64,000 nucleotides of DNA from Branchiostoma floridae (taxonomy: Eukaryota; Chordata; Leptocardii; Amphioxiformes; Branchiostomatidae), in assembly GCF_000003815.2 (NCBI RefSeq), contig NC_049983.1, positions 6,895,840 through 6,959,839 on the forward strand, given 5' to 3'. A program made the translations under genes and the position numbers. Below the pieces are notes generated by a model. It ran no database searches, was not told the DNA's origin, and saw nothing but the letters and a program-made list of their open reading frames with translations. This document shows, piece by piece, positions 45,655 to 58,665 of this stretch (positions are counted from its first letter, which is position 1; each line of letters begins with the position of its first letter).

Positions 45655-45805
45655 CATTTCCACAAAGGGGCCCGGTCGGGAAGTTTGGGGAAGCGAAAAG
45701 GTGCCCGCTCGAGAAGTGTTAGGAAACGAAAAGGCCTAGGGGCCCGGTCGGGCAATTTTCGGAAACGAAAAGGGCCCGGTCGGGCAGTTTGGGGAACGAA
45801 AAGTA
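45655..45805 (+). repeat. Short tandem repeat of a SINE body segment
   Basis: Three to four imperfect copies, about 30-45 bp each, of GGGCCCGGTCGGGCAGTTT plus GGGAAACGAAAAG. The GC content is far above the surroundings. The final GTACAATATAAAAGAC matches the SINE body at 57420-57470. Confidence 0.65.
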
Positions 45806-46089
45806 CAATATAAAAGACAAAACATTTGACCCAAAATAAGTCAACAGTCAGATTTCTTTTACACTATACTTAAACATATTACCTTATATTCCAATTATAA
45901 AAGAAATTATAACACAAATCTAATTTCGGTCGCTGTACAACCGGTTGCTCAGAATTTGCGATCTTCTGGAGGGGAGGTGGTGGGTGAGGGTTAATTTCTA
46001 CTGTTAGGGTGCTTTGCAGTTTGACAAAGTACGCCCATCAGAACTAGGTATTTTGTGTTATCACCACTATGTGACATTCTTCATCATTG

Positions 46090-46345
46090 CTTCTTCATCC
46101 TCAGGTAAGGTTGGGTTTCCGTCTTGTTAACGTCTAATGTTTTGGCCAAGAACACAGCAGAGGTCATGAGTTCAGATCCTGTTATCCTACCGATCTTGTA
46201 TGTGCTCTATTGTACCTTACATGACTTTTTTCACTCCATCCAGGTGTAAACATGTATTGTTACCTTACTTCAGTTGGGGAAGTCAGTAGAAGGAAAAGGA
46301 TAGGTCCTAACTTTCAAAACCTTGCCGTAGATACAGTGGATAACA
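46090..46345 (+). mobile_element. Degenerate tRNA-derived SINE
   Basis: The B-box-like GAGTTCAGATCCTG, CACTCCATCCAGGTGTAAAC and AAAACCTTGCCGTAGATACA match the SINE body order. It is older than the other copies and ends against a truncated family A MITE. Confidence 0.5.
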
Positions 46346-46544
46346 ACATGTGGCAGTGTTGTGTTTTTTTTTCGACGGCTTTAAAAAATAATTTAGATAT
46401 TGCATAATACGTAAGATTATGGCTTAGAAGACAACAAAATATATAAAACTTAAGAAAATTATTTCTTCATCTCTTTATTTGTTGGGTAATCTTTCGAACC
46501 CCGCAGTGCTACACCAGTGCCTCGAGAGCAGTGAGATACCACCT
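46345..46544. mobile_element. MITE family A, 5'-truncated copy inserted in a SINE
   Basis: The interior GATATTGCATAATACGTAAG and the right arm ending GCAGTGAGATACCACCT followed by TTA match family A. The left arm is missing. The left boundary meets the 3' part of a SINE (46090-46345). Confidence 0.65.
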
Positions 46545-46547
46545 TTA

Positions 46548-48153
46548 GCGCCAAAACTTCTCAGGTAGCAGCTAAACTTAGCCATATTTTTCCTTCTCTC
46601 TCACCAAACATCGCAATGATTTACTTTCTGATCATGCACCAAATTTTGAGTGTAGGGCCTTATTCCACGAACTTACTTATCACCTCTCGTGCATGTGATC
46701 GGTTTACATGTTGATATCCCCAGGAAAGGTCTTAAAGATCGATAGACGAATTTCACACTTGAAGAAGGATTTTGTTTTCGTTTTGTGTGTTTCGTTGGAC
46801 GACAAATCTAAGCAGATCAACGTTGAAGAGATTCATTAGTCACGTTTTTGCACAGTTAATCGAATTTTCATCGAACAGTACGTGCATGTGTTAATTACCT
46901 TTAAAACGTAGTCACTGATAGATGAAAATTCTATTAATTAAGGAGATCAGACAAATCAAGCAGGTCCTACGGTAGCATAAGATAATAGCACGATTTGCCA
47001 GAGGAGTGGAACCGGCTTAGGAGTGTGTTTGGCTACAAGAGATCTGCCGTCGCTTGAACAGAAAGGGGCATTTTTATTCAACAGTGGTGTTGCTGCCCCT
47101 CCCCGTGGCCATATTATCAGCTACACGAATATCCGCGGTGCTAATGATCTTACGAGAAATTTATATCTTTATTGGGATAAGTTCAGTGATCCAAGCACAC
47201 CCCAGTGGCTGATGACTCCATTTGGATGGCTGTACTCCTTAGCCATCTTATTCCACTGGTAAATCTGCCTGGAGTTTACGACAGATCCAATTACATTTCA
47301 ATGATGTAATCAAGCGTCGCGCATAAATCCCCTTTTGATAGCATTATGGTTGCTCATTGCTCAGCGTCTAGTAAAATGGGCCCTAAACATGTATGTGAAA
47401 TAAAGCTCTACTTTACTTTATTTAAGTAGTTTTCTCATTGCCAATGTAGTTCCTGTGGTGCTCTGTAAAAGACAGACTACTGCGAACTGCAATTTTGTCT
47501 CCGCCTCGGTCCATTGCCTGAAGTTGTTCGCTGGGTGTAAAGTGATCTTTAAAAGCCACCCACAGAGTAAGAAAGACGTCACGGGGAGACAGAGGCTTTA
47601 AGTCATCGATGTGCATCGACATTGCCAAGACAGCTCTTAGCAGTCGACGAGAGAGCTACTTAAAAGCAACAATTAGTAGATCCTGGAAATACGCTTACAT
47701 CGTCTGACCGCCTCTCTATACTCAGTGGCACCGTATTCATTGATTAAAAGGATGTATAGAAAAACTGGCGACTGTTCTTTGTTGTAGTGATGTCATGTAA
47801 TCAATTCCGAGGTCCCAGTCAGTCGGATTCGATATGTAGGAATGGCTGTCTGGACTCAGAAGATTACATCGAAAGGAGAACATGTTTACGGTAGCCCAGA
47901 AGTACAAAATGGTTTCCTTTCGACTCTTTTGTTTTCTTATTCAATTTTTTATTTCAAAATGCACACACAGAATGATGATGCACACAGTAAATTAAAAGAT
48001 GCAAACAGAAAACAAAAATGGAATAAAAACGAGGTTGAAAAAAAACAACATTTGTACAGCTGGGCCACCGTACATGTTAGAAAGATCGATGACTTTGGTG
48101 TTCACTGTGCCGTCTACATTGAACTCTTAGTGTCAATGATGAATGCACAGGAA
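46548..48153. other. Mostly unassigned; open frame at 47842-48180
   Basis: The 112-residue frame at 47842-48180 is Lys/Asn/Gln-rich and runs into the first satellite bases, so it is probably not a gene. 46950-47035 shares CCTACGGTRSCATAAGATA and GGAGTGT words with 52185-52245, so a small repeat is present at both places. Confidence 0.4.
47290..47420 (+). mobile_element. Possible retroposon 3' end
   Basis: TGTGAAATAAAGCTCTACTT followed by repeats of CTTTA resembles a LINE 3' terminus with a polyadenylation signal. Nothing coding precedes it. Confidence 0.35.
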
Positions 48154-51100
48154 AAGCAATTACCTATTGGTATCAAATGAGGGCATCGCTGCAATTCTCA
48201 GGCACACTGTGTACATCCTGAAAAGAGCGTAGACGTGCTGTCGGTGTGGCAGTGCGCAGTGAAAGAGGCTTCAGCTTTACAACATCTAGGGAATAAACTT
48301 TGGTGGTACACGGTGCTGCTGTGAGATTTGATAGTCTGCTCATGTCACAAACTGTTCCAAATGCGCACTGGGAATAGAAAATGTCATCAGTGTACATCAG
48401 TGTGGCAGTGCGCATTTGCAACGGTTTATGACATGACCAGATTATCAAATCGAGAAGGATCACCAAAGTTCATTCCCTGGTTGTAAATTTGAAGCCTCTT
48501 TTATTACGGTCCACAAGGACCGCTAGCAGTGGACCCTATGGTTGATAATGGGGCATAACTGGGTGTATTGGCTGATTGCTCATTACTGATTTCTCTCTAA
48601 GGATTCCGGGAATGGAGAATGTCATTGGCGTACATCATTGTGCGGTTTCACAGACAGGCCAGATGGTTTGTTGCCCGGAAAGAAAACAATTATCCATTGC
48701 CATCAAAAGGGGGACATCTTTGCAATTCTCAAGTTTGTCCTGTACAGTGTGTAGACGTGCAGCCAGTGTGGTAGTGTGCATCTGCAACAGTTTTTGGCCA
48801 TAAACAGATTATCAAATCTCACAGGAGCACCATGTACCAAGTACTCCCTAGCTGTTGTAAAGTTGAATCCTCCACCATTACGATACACAAGGACAACGGG
48901 AGGTAATCGCTAATCGCCCTTCACCTCTCTCTAAGGATTCCGGGAATGGAATATGTCATTTGTGTACATCGCTTTGCGGTTCCTCTGACAGACTTCTTGC
49001 AGGCCATGTGGTTTGGTGTCTAATTATCTATTGCTATCAAAAGGGGGAATCATTGCAATTCTTAGGCACAAGGACATAAGGTATAATGAGTAGACGTGCT
49101 GCCAGTGCGGCAGTGCGCAAATCGGTAATGACTGATCAGCCAATACACCACGTTATGGCCCATCATCAACCGTAGGATCCACTCCTAGTGGTTCTCATGG
49201 ATCATAATGAAAGTGGCTTCAAATCTATAACTAGGGAGTGAACTCTGGTGCTCCTGTGCGATTTGATAGTCTGTCAATGTTTTAAAAAACGGTTCAAATG
49301 GGCACTGCTACACTGGCAGCACGTATACGCACTGTACAGTACGTCCTAACAATGTACCTGAGAATTGCATCCGGTTATGGCTCATTGTCAACAATAGAAT
49401 CCACTCCTAGAGGTCCTTATGATTCATAATGAAAGAACCTTCAACTTTACAATAGCTAGGGAGTGAAGTTTGGTACATGGTGATGCTGTGCGATTTGATA
49501 GTCTGTTACTGTCACAAACAGTTGCAAACGCGCACTGCCATACTAACTGCACATCTACACACTGTACAGGACAAACTTCTGCGTGAGAATTGCAAAGACG
49601 CATTCTTTTGATAGCGATGGATAATTGCTTTTTCTGGGCAACAAACCACCTGCTGGCCTGTGTCGGAGAAACCACACAATGATGTACGCCAATGACATTT
49701 TCCATTCACGGAATCCTCAGAGAGAAATCGGTAATGAGCGATCAGCCAATACACCATGTTATGTATGGCCCATTATCAACCATAGGATCCACTGCTAGCG
49801 GCCATTGTGGTTCATAACAAAAGAGGCTTCAAATTTACAACTATGGGGTGAATTTTGGTGATCTTTCGATTTGATAATCTGTTCAAGTCATGAATCGTTG
49901 CAGATGCGCGCTGTCACACTGACAGGACGTTTTCGCATTGCATAGGCCGTACTTGTACCTGAGAAATGCAACGATATCACCATTTTATAGCAATAGCTAA
50001 TTGATTTTTAAGATATCTTACCACCTGTCCTTACAGGTGAAGAACGCCAATGTCATTTTCCATTCCCGGAATCGTCAGACAGAAATCGTTCATGAGCGAC
50101 CATCCGATAGACCTAGCAATAGCCTCTTTAATATCAGCGATAGAATCCTCTCCTAGCGGTCCTTATGGATCGTAATGAAAAAGGTTTCAACTTAACAACA
50201 TCTAAAGAGTGAAATTTGGTGGTACATGTGCGATGTGATAGTCTGTTCATGTCACAAACTGTTGCAAAGGTGCACTCGGAATGGAAATGTCATTGGTGTA
50301 CATCACTGTGAGATTTCTCTGACACAGGCCAGGTGGTTTGTTGCCCAGAAAGAAAGCAATTTGTCATTGCTATCAAACGAAGACATCTTTTGCCTGAATT
50401 CTCAGGCACAAGTTTGTCCTGTACAGTGTGTAGATGTGCGGTCAGTGTGCCAGTGCGCATTTGCAACAGTTTGTGATAGTAACAGACTATCAAATCTCAC
50501 AGGAGCACCATGTACTAAAGTTTACTCCCTAGCTGTTGTAAAGTTAAAGCCTCTACCATTACGATGCACAAGGACGAAGGGTGTATTCGCTAATCGCCCT
50601 TCACCTCTCTCTAAGGATTCCGGGAATGGATTATGTCATTGGTGTACATGAGTGTGCTTTGCGGTTTCTCTAACAGACTTCTTACAGGCCCGGTGCTTTG
50701 GTGTATATCTATTGCTATCAAAAGGGGTCATCATTGCAATTCTCAGGCAGGCACAAGGACAAACTGTACAATGAGTTACGTGCTGCCAGTGTGGCAGTGC
50801 GCAAACCGGTAATGAGCTATTAGCCAATACACCCCGTAATGGCCCAACATCAACCATAGCATCCACTCCTAGTGGTCCTCATGGATCATAATGAAAATTC
50901 AAATTTATAACTAGGGAGTGAACTTTGGTGCTCCTGTGCGATTTGCTAGTCTGTCCATGTTAAACATTGCAAATGGGCACTGCTACACTGCCAGCACGTC
51001 TACGCACTGTACAGTGTGTCCTTGTACCTGGGAATTGCATCCGGTTATGGCTCATCATCAACCATAGAATCCACGCCTAGAGGTCCTAATGGATCATGAT

Positions 51101-53994
51101 GGAGAGGCGTCAACTTTAAAACAGCTAGGGAGTGAAAATTGGTACAGGGTAATGCTGTACGTCTACACATTATACAGGCACCATACAGGACGTCCTTGTG
51201 CCTTAGAATGGCAAAGATGTCCTCGTTTGATAGCAATGGATAATTGATTTTTTCTGGCAACAAACTACCTGGCCTGCCAAAGAAACCGAGCAACGATGAC
51301 GGCCAATGACAGTTTCCATTCCCGGAATCCTCAGAGAGAAATCGGTAATGAGCGATTAGCCAATACACCCAGTTACGGCCTATTATCAACCATAGGATCT
51401 ACTGCTAGCGGTCCTTGTTGTGGATCGTAATGGGAGAGTCTTGAAATATACAACTATGGAGTGAACTTTGGGGATCTTTCGATTTGATGATCTGTCATGT
51501 CATAAACCGTTGCAAATGCGCACTGACACACTGGAAGGACGGCAGAGGCCGTCCTTCTGCCTTAGAAATTCAACGATATAACCATTCTAGAACAATAGAT
51601 AAATGATTTTTAAGACATCTTACCACCTGACCTTACGGGTGATGAACGCCAATACCATTTTCCATTCCCGAAATCGTCAGACAGAAATCGTTCATCGAGC
51701 GACCATCAAATAGACGGTATAGACCTGACAATGGTCCATTATCAACTATCCTCTCCTAGCGGTTCGGAATGAAAAAGGCTTCAACTTTGCAACAACTAGG
51801 GAGTGAACTTTGGTGGTTCTCTTGTGCGATGTGATAGTCTGTTCATGTCACAAACTGTTGCAAAGTCGCAATGGGAATTGAAAATGTCATTGGTTTTCTG
51901 ACACAGGACATGTGCTTTGCTGCCCGGAAAAAAGGCAATTATCTATTGCTATCAAACGAGGACATCTTTGCAATTCTCGGGCACAAGGACATTCTATACA
52001 ATGCGTAGACGTGCAGCAAGTGTGGCAATGAGCATGGGCAACAGTTTGGGACAGTAACAGACTATCAACTTGCACAGCAACACGATGTAACAAAGTCCAC
52101 TCCCTGGCTGTTGTAAAGTTGAAGCCTCTTTTATTACGATCCACAAGAATCGCTGGGAGTTCATTATATGGTTGATGATTAATCTCCAAGCAGATCCTAC
52201 GGTGCCATAAGATATCATCAAAGCTGGCCAAGGAGTGTAGTTGGCTAAGGGAGTCAAACGGGCACCGGAGTTTGATACTATACATTACGCACCGTGGATC
52301 TGGTTAGAGATTAGTTGATAATGGGACATAACAAGATGTATTAGCTAATCGCTCATTACCGATTTCTCTCTTAGGTTTCCGGGAATGGAAAATATCCTTG
52401 GCGTACATCAATGTACGGTTTCTCTGACACAGGCCATGTAGTTTGCTGCCCGGAAAAAAGGCGATTATCTATTGCTATCAAAAGAGGACATCTTTGCAAT
52501 TCTCAGGCACAAGGGCGACCTGTACAGTGCATAGACGTGCTGCCAGTGTGGCAGTGCGCGTTTGCAATAGGACACGTGACAGTAACATACTATCAAATCA
52601 CACAGCATCACCATATACATATATTTACTCCTAGATGTTGTAAAGTTGAAGCCTCTTTCATTATGATCCATAAGAACCGCTAGGAGTGGATTCTATGGTT
52701 GATAATGGGCCTTAACAGGTTGTATTAGCTCATTACCGATTTCTCTTTTAAGATTCCGGGAATGGAAAATGTCATTGGCGTACACCACTGTGCGGTTTCA
52801 CAGACAGGCCAGATGGTTTGTCGTTTGGAAAGAAAACAATTATCCATTGCCATCAAAAGAGGACATCGTTGCAATTCTCAGACACAAGTACGTCCTGTGT
52901 AGACGTGCTGCCAGTATGGCAGTGCACATTTGCAAGAGTTTGCCTCATTAACAAACTATCAAATCACACAGGATCACCAAAGTTCACTACCTAGTTGTAA
53001 ATTTGAAGCCTCTCTCATTACTATCAACAAGGACCTCTAGGAGAGGATTCAATGGTTGGTAATGAACCATTGCAAGGTGTATTGGATGGTCGCTCATGAA
53101 CGAGTTCTCTCTGATGATTCCGGGCATAGAAAATGGCATTGGCATTCATCACTGTACGGTTTCTTTGACACAGGCCAGGCCAGGTGGTTTGTTGCCCGAA
53201 AACAACAACACAAAAGAGGACATCTTTGCAATTCTCAGGCACAATTTTGTCCTGTACAATGCGTAGACGTGCTGCCAGTATGACAGTTTGTGACATATAC
53301 AGATTATCAAATCGCACAACATCACCAAAGTTCAGTACCTAGTTATAAATTTGAAGCTTCTTTTATTATGACCCATACAAACTAATCTGGGTAGATTCTA
53401 TACTTGATAATGTCCCATTGTCAGCTGTATTGGATGGTCGCTCATGAACGATTTCTCTCTGACTATTTCGGGGGTAGAAAATGGCATTAGCGTTCATCAC
53501 TGTACGGTTTCTTTAACACAGGCCAGGCCAGGTGGTTTGTTGCCGGAAAAAAAACAACACAATTTTCCATCAAAAGAGGACATCTTTGCAATTCTCAGGC
53601 ACAAGTTTTTCCTGTACTATGCGTAGGCGTACTACCTGTATGGCAGTGCGCGTTTGCAACAGTTTGTGACATTGACAGATTATCAAATCGCACAACATCA
53701 GCAAAGTTCAGTACCTAGTTATAAATATGAAGCCTATTTCATTATGATCCATGAAAACCGCTCGGAGTAGATTCTATAGTTAATAATGGACCTTTGCCTG
53801 GTGTATTGGATGGTACTTCATGAACGATTTCTCTCTGACGATTCAGGGCATAGAAAATGGCATCGGCGTTCATCACAGTGCGGTTGCTCTGACAGGCCAG
53901 GCCAGGTGTTTTGTTGTCCGAAAAAAAAGGAATTTTCCATTGCTATCAAAAGAGGACATCGATGCAATTCTTAAGCACAATGACGCCTTGTACA
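48154..53994. repeat. ~365-bp satellite array, left part, mixed orientation
   Basis: The anchor GATTCCGGGAATGGAAAATG occurs in forward orientation near 48600, 48940, 50275 (eroded), 50613, 51870 (eroded), 52372, 52752, 53117, 53465 and 53840, and reversed near 49705, 50063, 51317 and 51667. Units also share CACAGGCCAGGTGGTTTGTT, CAATTCTCAGGCACAAG, GTAGACGTGCTGCCAGTGTG and GACCGCTAGGAGTGGATTCT. The block with order forward-forward-reverse-reverse at 48.6-50.1 kb repeats at 50.3-51.7 kb, a ~1.65-kb higher-order unit. The many short open frames (MENGIGVHHC...) are products of the repeat; 365 is not a multiple of three. Confidence 0.92.
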
Positions 53995-55075
53995 TGTAAC
54001 GGGAGGTGCCCCAACATGGTACGCTTTTTCTTGCGCTCAAACTCATGGCGCTCCATCGCTAGTTGTCTGAGAGTGGTCAAATTTTGATGACTGAATTTTT
54101 TACACATAGATTTGAACAACATACTTAAATAAGAAATGCATTCATGTGGTTCATGAACCTTTCGCGCTGCGTGTTACAAGCCGCTAACACTGTGAGACAA
54201 TTTCGTGTATGTAACCTTCCAATTTTGTGCTACGCTGGACAGTGTGCCTAACTTGGTACGCTTTTTTACATTTTGCTCTCTTCAGAAGTAAGTGGTCAAT
54301 TTACGTACACAGAAAAAAATTAATAGTATGATATTTTAGCTTCTTTTGACAGTAAAATCGTGACTGTATGTACTTCTTGTCTCACATGAGGGAGGCTGTA
54401 CCTAGAACAATCCAGCTGATGTTTTTACGTGCAATGGGCTGAATGCACTGATTGTGAATGTCCGACTAAAAAAACCATTAAGAAAAAACGATACCGCCAA
54501 CATCAACAAAACTCTGTCTGATTATATAAAATATCATCTACATCTCTGTATCAAGTCTTATTTTCATAGACAGCACGAATAATTTGTTACAGTCAAATAA
54601 ATCTTTGGAGCGTTCTCTAGTCTGCCACCTTCACGGCCACACTCCCTTGGGAGTACAATGGTGGCAATGTTTATGTCGCTTCCTTTTGGTTGCTTTTCCA
54701 CTCAACAAACATTTGAAGACCCATATTCATAGTGTTTTAAGGAGCTTTATTTATGTGTATCATGGCAGTTGTGTGACTGCTTGGAAGAGTTCGTATAGTT
54801 AGCGACACGGGCCGCCAATACGCAGAGGCCGGTGACCGCAGTGATTCAGCACTGTCAACATTACTGTTAGAATTCTGTTTAAAAAAAAACATGAAGTAAA
54901 TATGTTAAAGTATACTTGGAATGCAAATTAAATCTGTGTGCATAGACTTGGTTTATTTACCTTTGTAATCAGCATAGTCAGTGGCAACAAATACGGTGTA
55001 CTTATGGATAATAAGATCAGCAAAAAATCCGTACCATCTTACGACGGGAACCATCTTAGGGCGGCCCCCGTTACA
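53995..55075. mobile_element. 1.08-kb terminal-inverted-repeat transposon in the satellite
   Basis: Ends TGTAACGGGAGGTGCCCC and GGGCGGCCCCCGTTACA are inverted; similarity continues as AACATGGTACG on the left and, complemented, AAGATGGT on the right. A sub-terminal copy, TGCCTAACTTGGTACGC, is near 54246. Removing it restores the satellite sequence CCTTGTACA|GTGCATAGACG, so the boundaries are exact and no clear target duplication is left over. No transposase is recognisable in the longest frames, so it is non-autonomous or dead. Confidence 0.85.
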
Positions 55076-56088
55076 GTGCATAGACGTACCGCCAGTATGG
55101 CAGTACACATTTGCAACAGTTTGTGACATATACAGATTATCAAATCGCACAGCTTCACCAGAGTTCAGTACCTAGTTATAAATTTGAAGCCTCTTTCATT
55201 ATGATCCATGAAGACCGCTAGGAGTAGATCCTACACTTGATGATGGACTACTGCCAGCTGTATTGGATGGTACCTCATTACCGATTTCTCTCTGACGATT
55301 CCAGGCATGGAAAATGGCATTGGCGTTCATCACTGTGCGGTTACTTTGACACAGACCAAGTGTTTTGTTGCCAATTATCCATCGCTATCAAAATTTGAGG
55401 ACTTCGTTGCAACTCTCAGACACAAGACCACTCTGTACAATGCGTGGACGTGCTACCAGCGTGGCAGTGCGCATTTGCAAACGTTCGTGACATAACAGAT
55501 TATCAAATCGCACAGCATCACCAAAGTTCAGTACCTAGTTATAAATATGGAACCTCTTTCATCATGATCCACGAAGACCGCTAGGAGTAGATTCTTTAGT
55601 TGATAATGGACCATTGCCAGTTGTATTGGATGGTACCTCGTGAACGATTTCTCTCTGACGATTCCGGGAATGGAAAATGGCATTGGCGTTCATCACTGTG
55701 CGGTTACTTTGACACAGACCAAGTGTTTTGTTGCCAATTATCCATCGCTATCAAAAGAGGACTTCGTTGTAACTCTCAGACACAAGACCACTCTGTACAA
55801 TGCGTGGACGTGCTACCAGTGTGGCAGTGCGCATTTGCAAACGTTCGTGACATTAACAGATTATCAAATCGCACAGCATCACCAAAGTTCAGTACCTAGT
55901 TATAAATATGGAACCTCTTTGATCATGATCCACGACGACCGCTAGGAGTAGATTCTTTAGTTAATAATGTCCCATTGCCAGCTGTATTGGATGGTCGCTC
56001 ATGAACGATTTCTCTCTGACGATTCCGGGAATAGAAAATGGCATTGGTGTTCATCACAGTGCGGTTGCTCTGACAGGCCAGGTGGTTA
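55076..56088 (+). repeat. ~365-bp satellite array, right part, all forward
   Basis: Forward anchors lie near 55297, 55660 and 56020. The last two full units (55297-56020) are much more alike than units in the left part, which suggests recent local duplication. The array ends at about 56088, inside the CAGGCCAGGTGGTT segment. Confidence 0.9.
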
Positions 56089-56639
56089 GGATCCAGGAAA
56101 CCATTCCAGCGTGATTATCTGACGTGATTGCATAATCTTTTAGCACATTCACTGATAGATTCGGTGACACTTTCGTTTGCGCTTGATGCATAGAAGAAGA
56201 GGCAATGCCGTAAAGCAGGAAAGTTGGGAAAACGATTAGTAATTTAGTAGCTATTATTCACACCTAGCTCGTCTTCAAAACTAATTACAAGGCAAACCGC
56301 TTTTTATTATCAACACTAAAGATTAAGAAAGCAATTCACTGGGTAGTAAAAGTTATGTCAATTATGCATCCAGATATAGCACGTATAAGAACAGATACAC
56401 ACACCTGAACCTGATAGTCAAATAAATGAAAATTACGATCCTATTTGCGTTTAAGGTAGTAAAGATGTCCATGAAATGGAAAGTATGGTAGCCTTTGGTG
56501 GTTATCAAAGGCCAACAGCATTTCAGGGTTACCACGTTGAATATGTACTAGGTACTAATTAAGAAGACCTGACAACGTCAAGGCCATGTTCGACACTCAT
56601 CCCCAAGTACTTTAGATGTCAAAGTCAAAGTTCATTTTG

Positions 56640-56895
56640 CGCCTTATGGCGCATAGGGCGGCGCCCATCTCCGTTTTCAGTAGCCCTGGGCCACACAACG
56701 CAATCACTACAGCAGGGGGCTAGTCCTCTGGTAGTAGTCTGTGTTCAACTTCCATGCTCTTTCCCGAATGCTGAGAACTAAGCAGAGAACGCAGCATGTA
56801 CCATTTTGAAAGTCTTTGGTATGGGTCGGCCGGGGATCGAACTCATAACCTACCGAATGCAAGGCGAACACACCCTACCCACTCGGCCATTGTAC
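56640..56895 (-). mobile_element. tRNA-derived SINE of a second family
   Basis: On the minus strand the head has TGGCCGAGTGGGTAGGGTG (A box) and GAGTTCGATCCCCGG (B box). The body (complement of GCCCTGGGCCACACAACGC and TAAGCAGAGAACGCAGCA) also occurs at 1671-1940, there split by element D. The last bases match the complement of GCGCCTTATGGCGCATAGG. Confidence 0.7.
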
Positions 56896-57419
56896 TTAAG
56901 ATGAGTTAGATTAAAATGTCGCTTGCATGCATCTTCGGTGTCAAGATATGTTTACCTGAAGATTGAATGCGTGATAGTCTTATCCAATTGCAGCGGTATC
57001 GTGCTCGAGTCTCTGATGTATCCTTTAAAGGTGTTAAGAAATTGAAAGTGATCTCAAACCGGTTTAGCTCACTGAAGAGCTATTCTATCACTGCTCATGA
57101 AAGAGAAGACAGACTCTATGTACAGTATGTACAGGTCCATTGTATAGGGAAATCCCCCTAGCTTTTGCCGACAATGGGCCACGGCTTAAAGTCTCGCCCT
57201 TAAGTCTGCACCATGGCACAACTCAAACACAGACAAAATTTGAAGACCGGTTAGAGCTCACCGAATTTTAGAATCGCCCAGCCGTCGACTGCATTTTTTG
57301 CTGAAAATCTTTCCCGTTACAAATTGGACTGGGCTTCGTGTTTTTTTGTTTACAGAAAGTTGAATTAATTGTCATTTTTTGCCATTCTGTTGTAGTTTGG
57401 TGTCTTTTATATCTTACGT

Positions 57420-57550
57420 TCCGTTCTCGAAAGCTGCCCGGCCGGGCCCAGGTTTGGAAATGTGACATAGGCTTCAGCAACAACAGCCGGGAGTCACGAC
57501 TTCCTAATTGGTCTAGAAGCACGCACGCTAACCACTGGACTACGCAATGC
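57420..57550 (-). mobile_element. tRNA-like SINE head with GGGCCCGGCCGGG body
   Basis: On the minus strand, GCGTAGTCCAGTGGTTAGCG is an excellent A box and GTCGTGACTCCCGGC a weaker B box. It continues into CACATTTCCAAACCTGGGCC and CGGCCGGGCAGCTTTCGAGA. The latter matches the repeated unit at 45655-45805. Confidence 0.6.
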
Positions 57551-58481
57551 CATGCTACTACTTAACTGTGGTATAAAGCTAAAGTAAAACTAGAATTGAC
57601 AGCTTTCTTCTGACATATCTACAAAAAAACTTTGTCCAAATTTGATTATCCTTGGTTCTAGTGACTAAATTGGAACATAATTCTGCAAGTTACTAGTCTA
57701 TCATGTCATGTAATTGAATAAAAACCAACCAGTCTTGCATCGTGACTTAATAAGTGACACCCTCCTTTAATTTTCCAATAATTTGGCACATCTACATTCA
57801 ACATCTCAATGGTGTCCTCTTTGTTGTAAAGCTAAATTCTACATAAAGACGCTTCAAACATCTACAGCAAAAATTGTCTTTGGCGAAAAGGAATTTCACG
57901 GGGATACGTTAACGTTTATTGCTGATGGAATTCAATATTTTACTACTCTGCAAGATTCATGGAAATATCGACAAATCTATAATGCCCGAAGTTAAATGGA
58001 TGTAATCTACTTAGCGTACGCCTGGGATCCCCTTGATTTAATAAACAAGTAATTTACTGACCACATATTGAATAAGTAAGAAGAACGTGTTGTAGATGGT
58101 AGATAATCCAGAAAATATGACATTCAACTTCATCAATTCGCCTTATGTATAGAAATTATTGATATTTGGTACCGCATTCTTGAGACGTAGATGATAATTG
58201 TTATATTCTTATAATTGTTGTTTGACAAATACTACATATTACAATATAGTATTCTTTTAATGTCTGGAACCAAATGTAAACACCGCATAAAGCCAACGTA
58301 TATGTAAATACCTATATATGTAAGCAGCGACACCTATGCTGCAGTACAATATGAACAAGTCAGAACTACCATAACCGAAACGTCGTTGTGTACAGTACAG
58401 AGAACCTTAATTTTCACTGACCTACCAGCGTAATAGAACTATTCACAAACTCGTATTTCTAGTGTGTACTGTACCGCAAGG

Positions 58482-58665
58482 AGGAAAGGAAAGAGAGAGA
58501 GACAGAGACAGAGAGAGACAGAGAGAGACAGAGAGATACAGAGACAGAGAGACAGAGACAGACAGAGACAGAGAGAGAGAGGGACACAGAGAGAGAGGGA
58601 CAGAGAGAGAGAGAGAGAAAGACAGGCAGGGAGACAGAAGGAGAGAAGAGAGAGAGAGAGAGAGT
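58482..58665. repeat. GA/CAGA-rich simple sequence
   Basis: About 180 bp of mostly GAGAGACAGAGACAGA words with a strong purine bias on the plus strand. The long Arg/Glu and Ser/Leu open frames on the two strands are compositional artefacts. Confidence 0.95.

Larger units (their letters stand above)
56089..58460. other. Unassigned apart from two SINE heads
   Basis: The frame at 56967-57161 shares LKSY and YVQY residues with the LINE-derived sequence at 23110-23200 and may be a remnant of the same LINE 3' region. 57560-58460 shows no gene or repeat. Confidence 0.4.

Noticed and set aside
48173-55945. More than 25 short open frames (MENGIGVHHC..., up to 141 codons) as a possible gene family
   Set aside because: They recur because the DNA repeats. 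The unit length is not a multiple of three, frames break at each unit and both strands are open.
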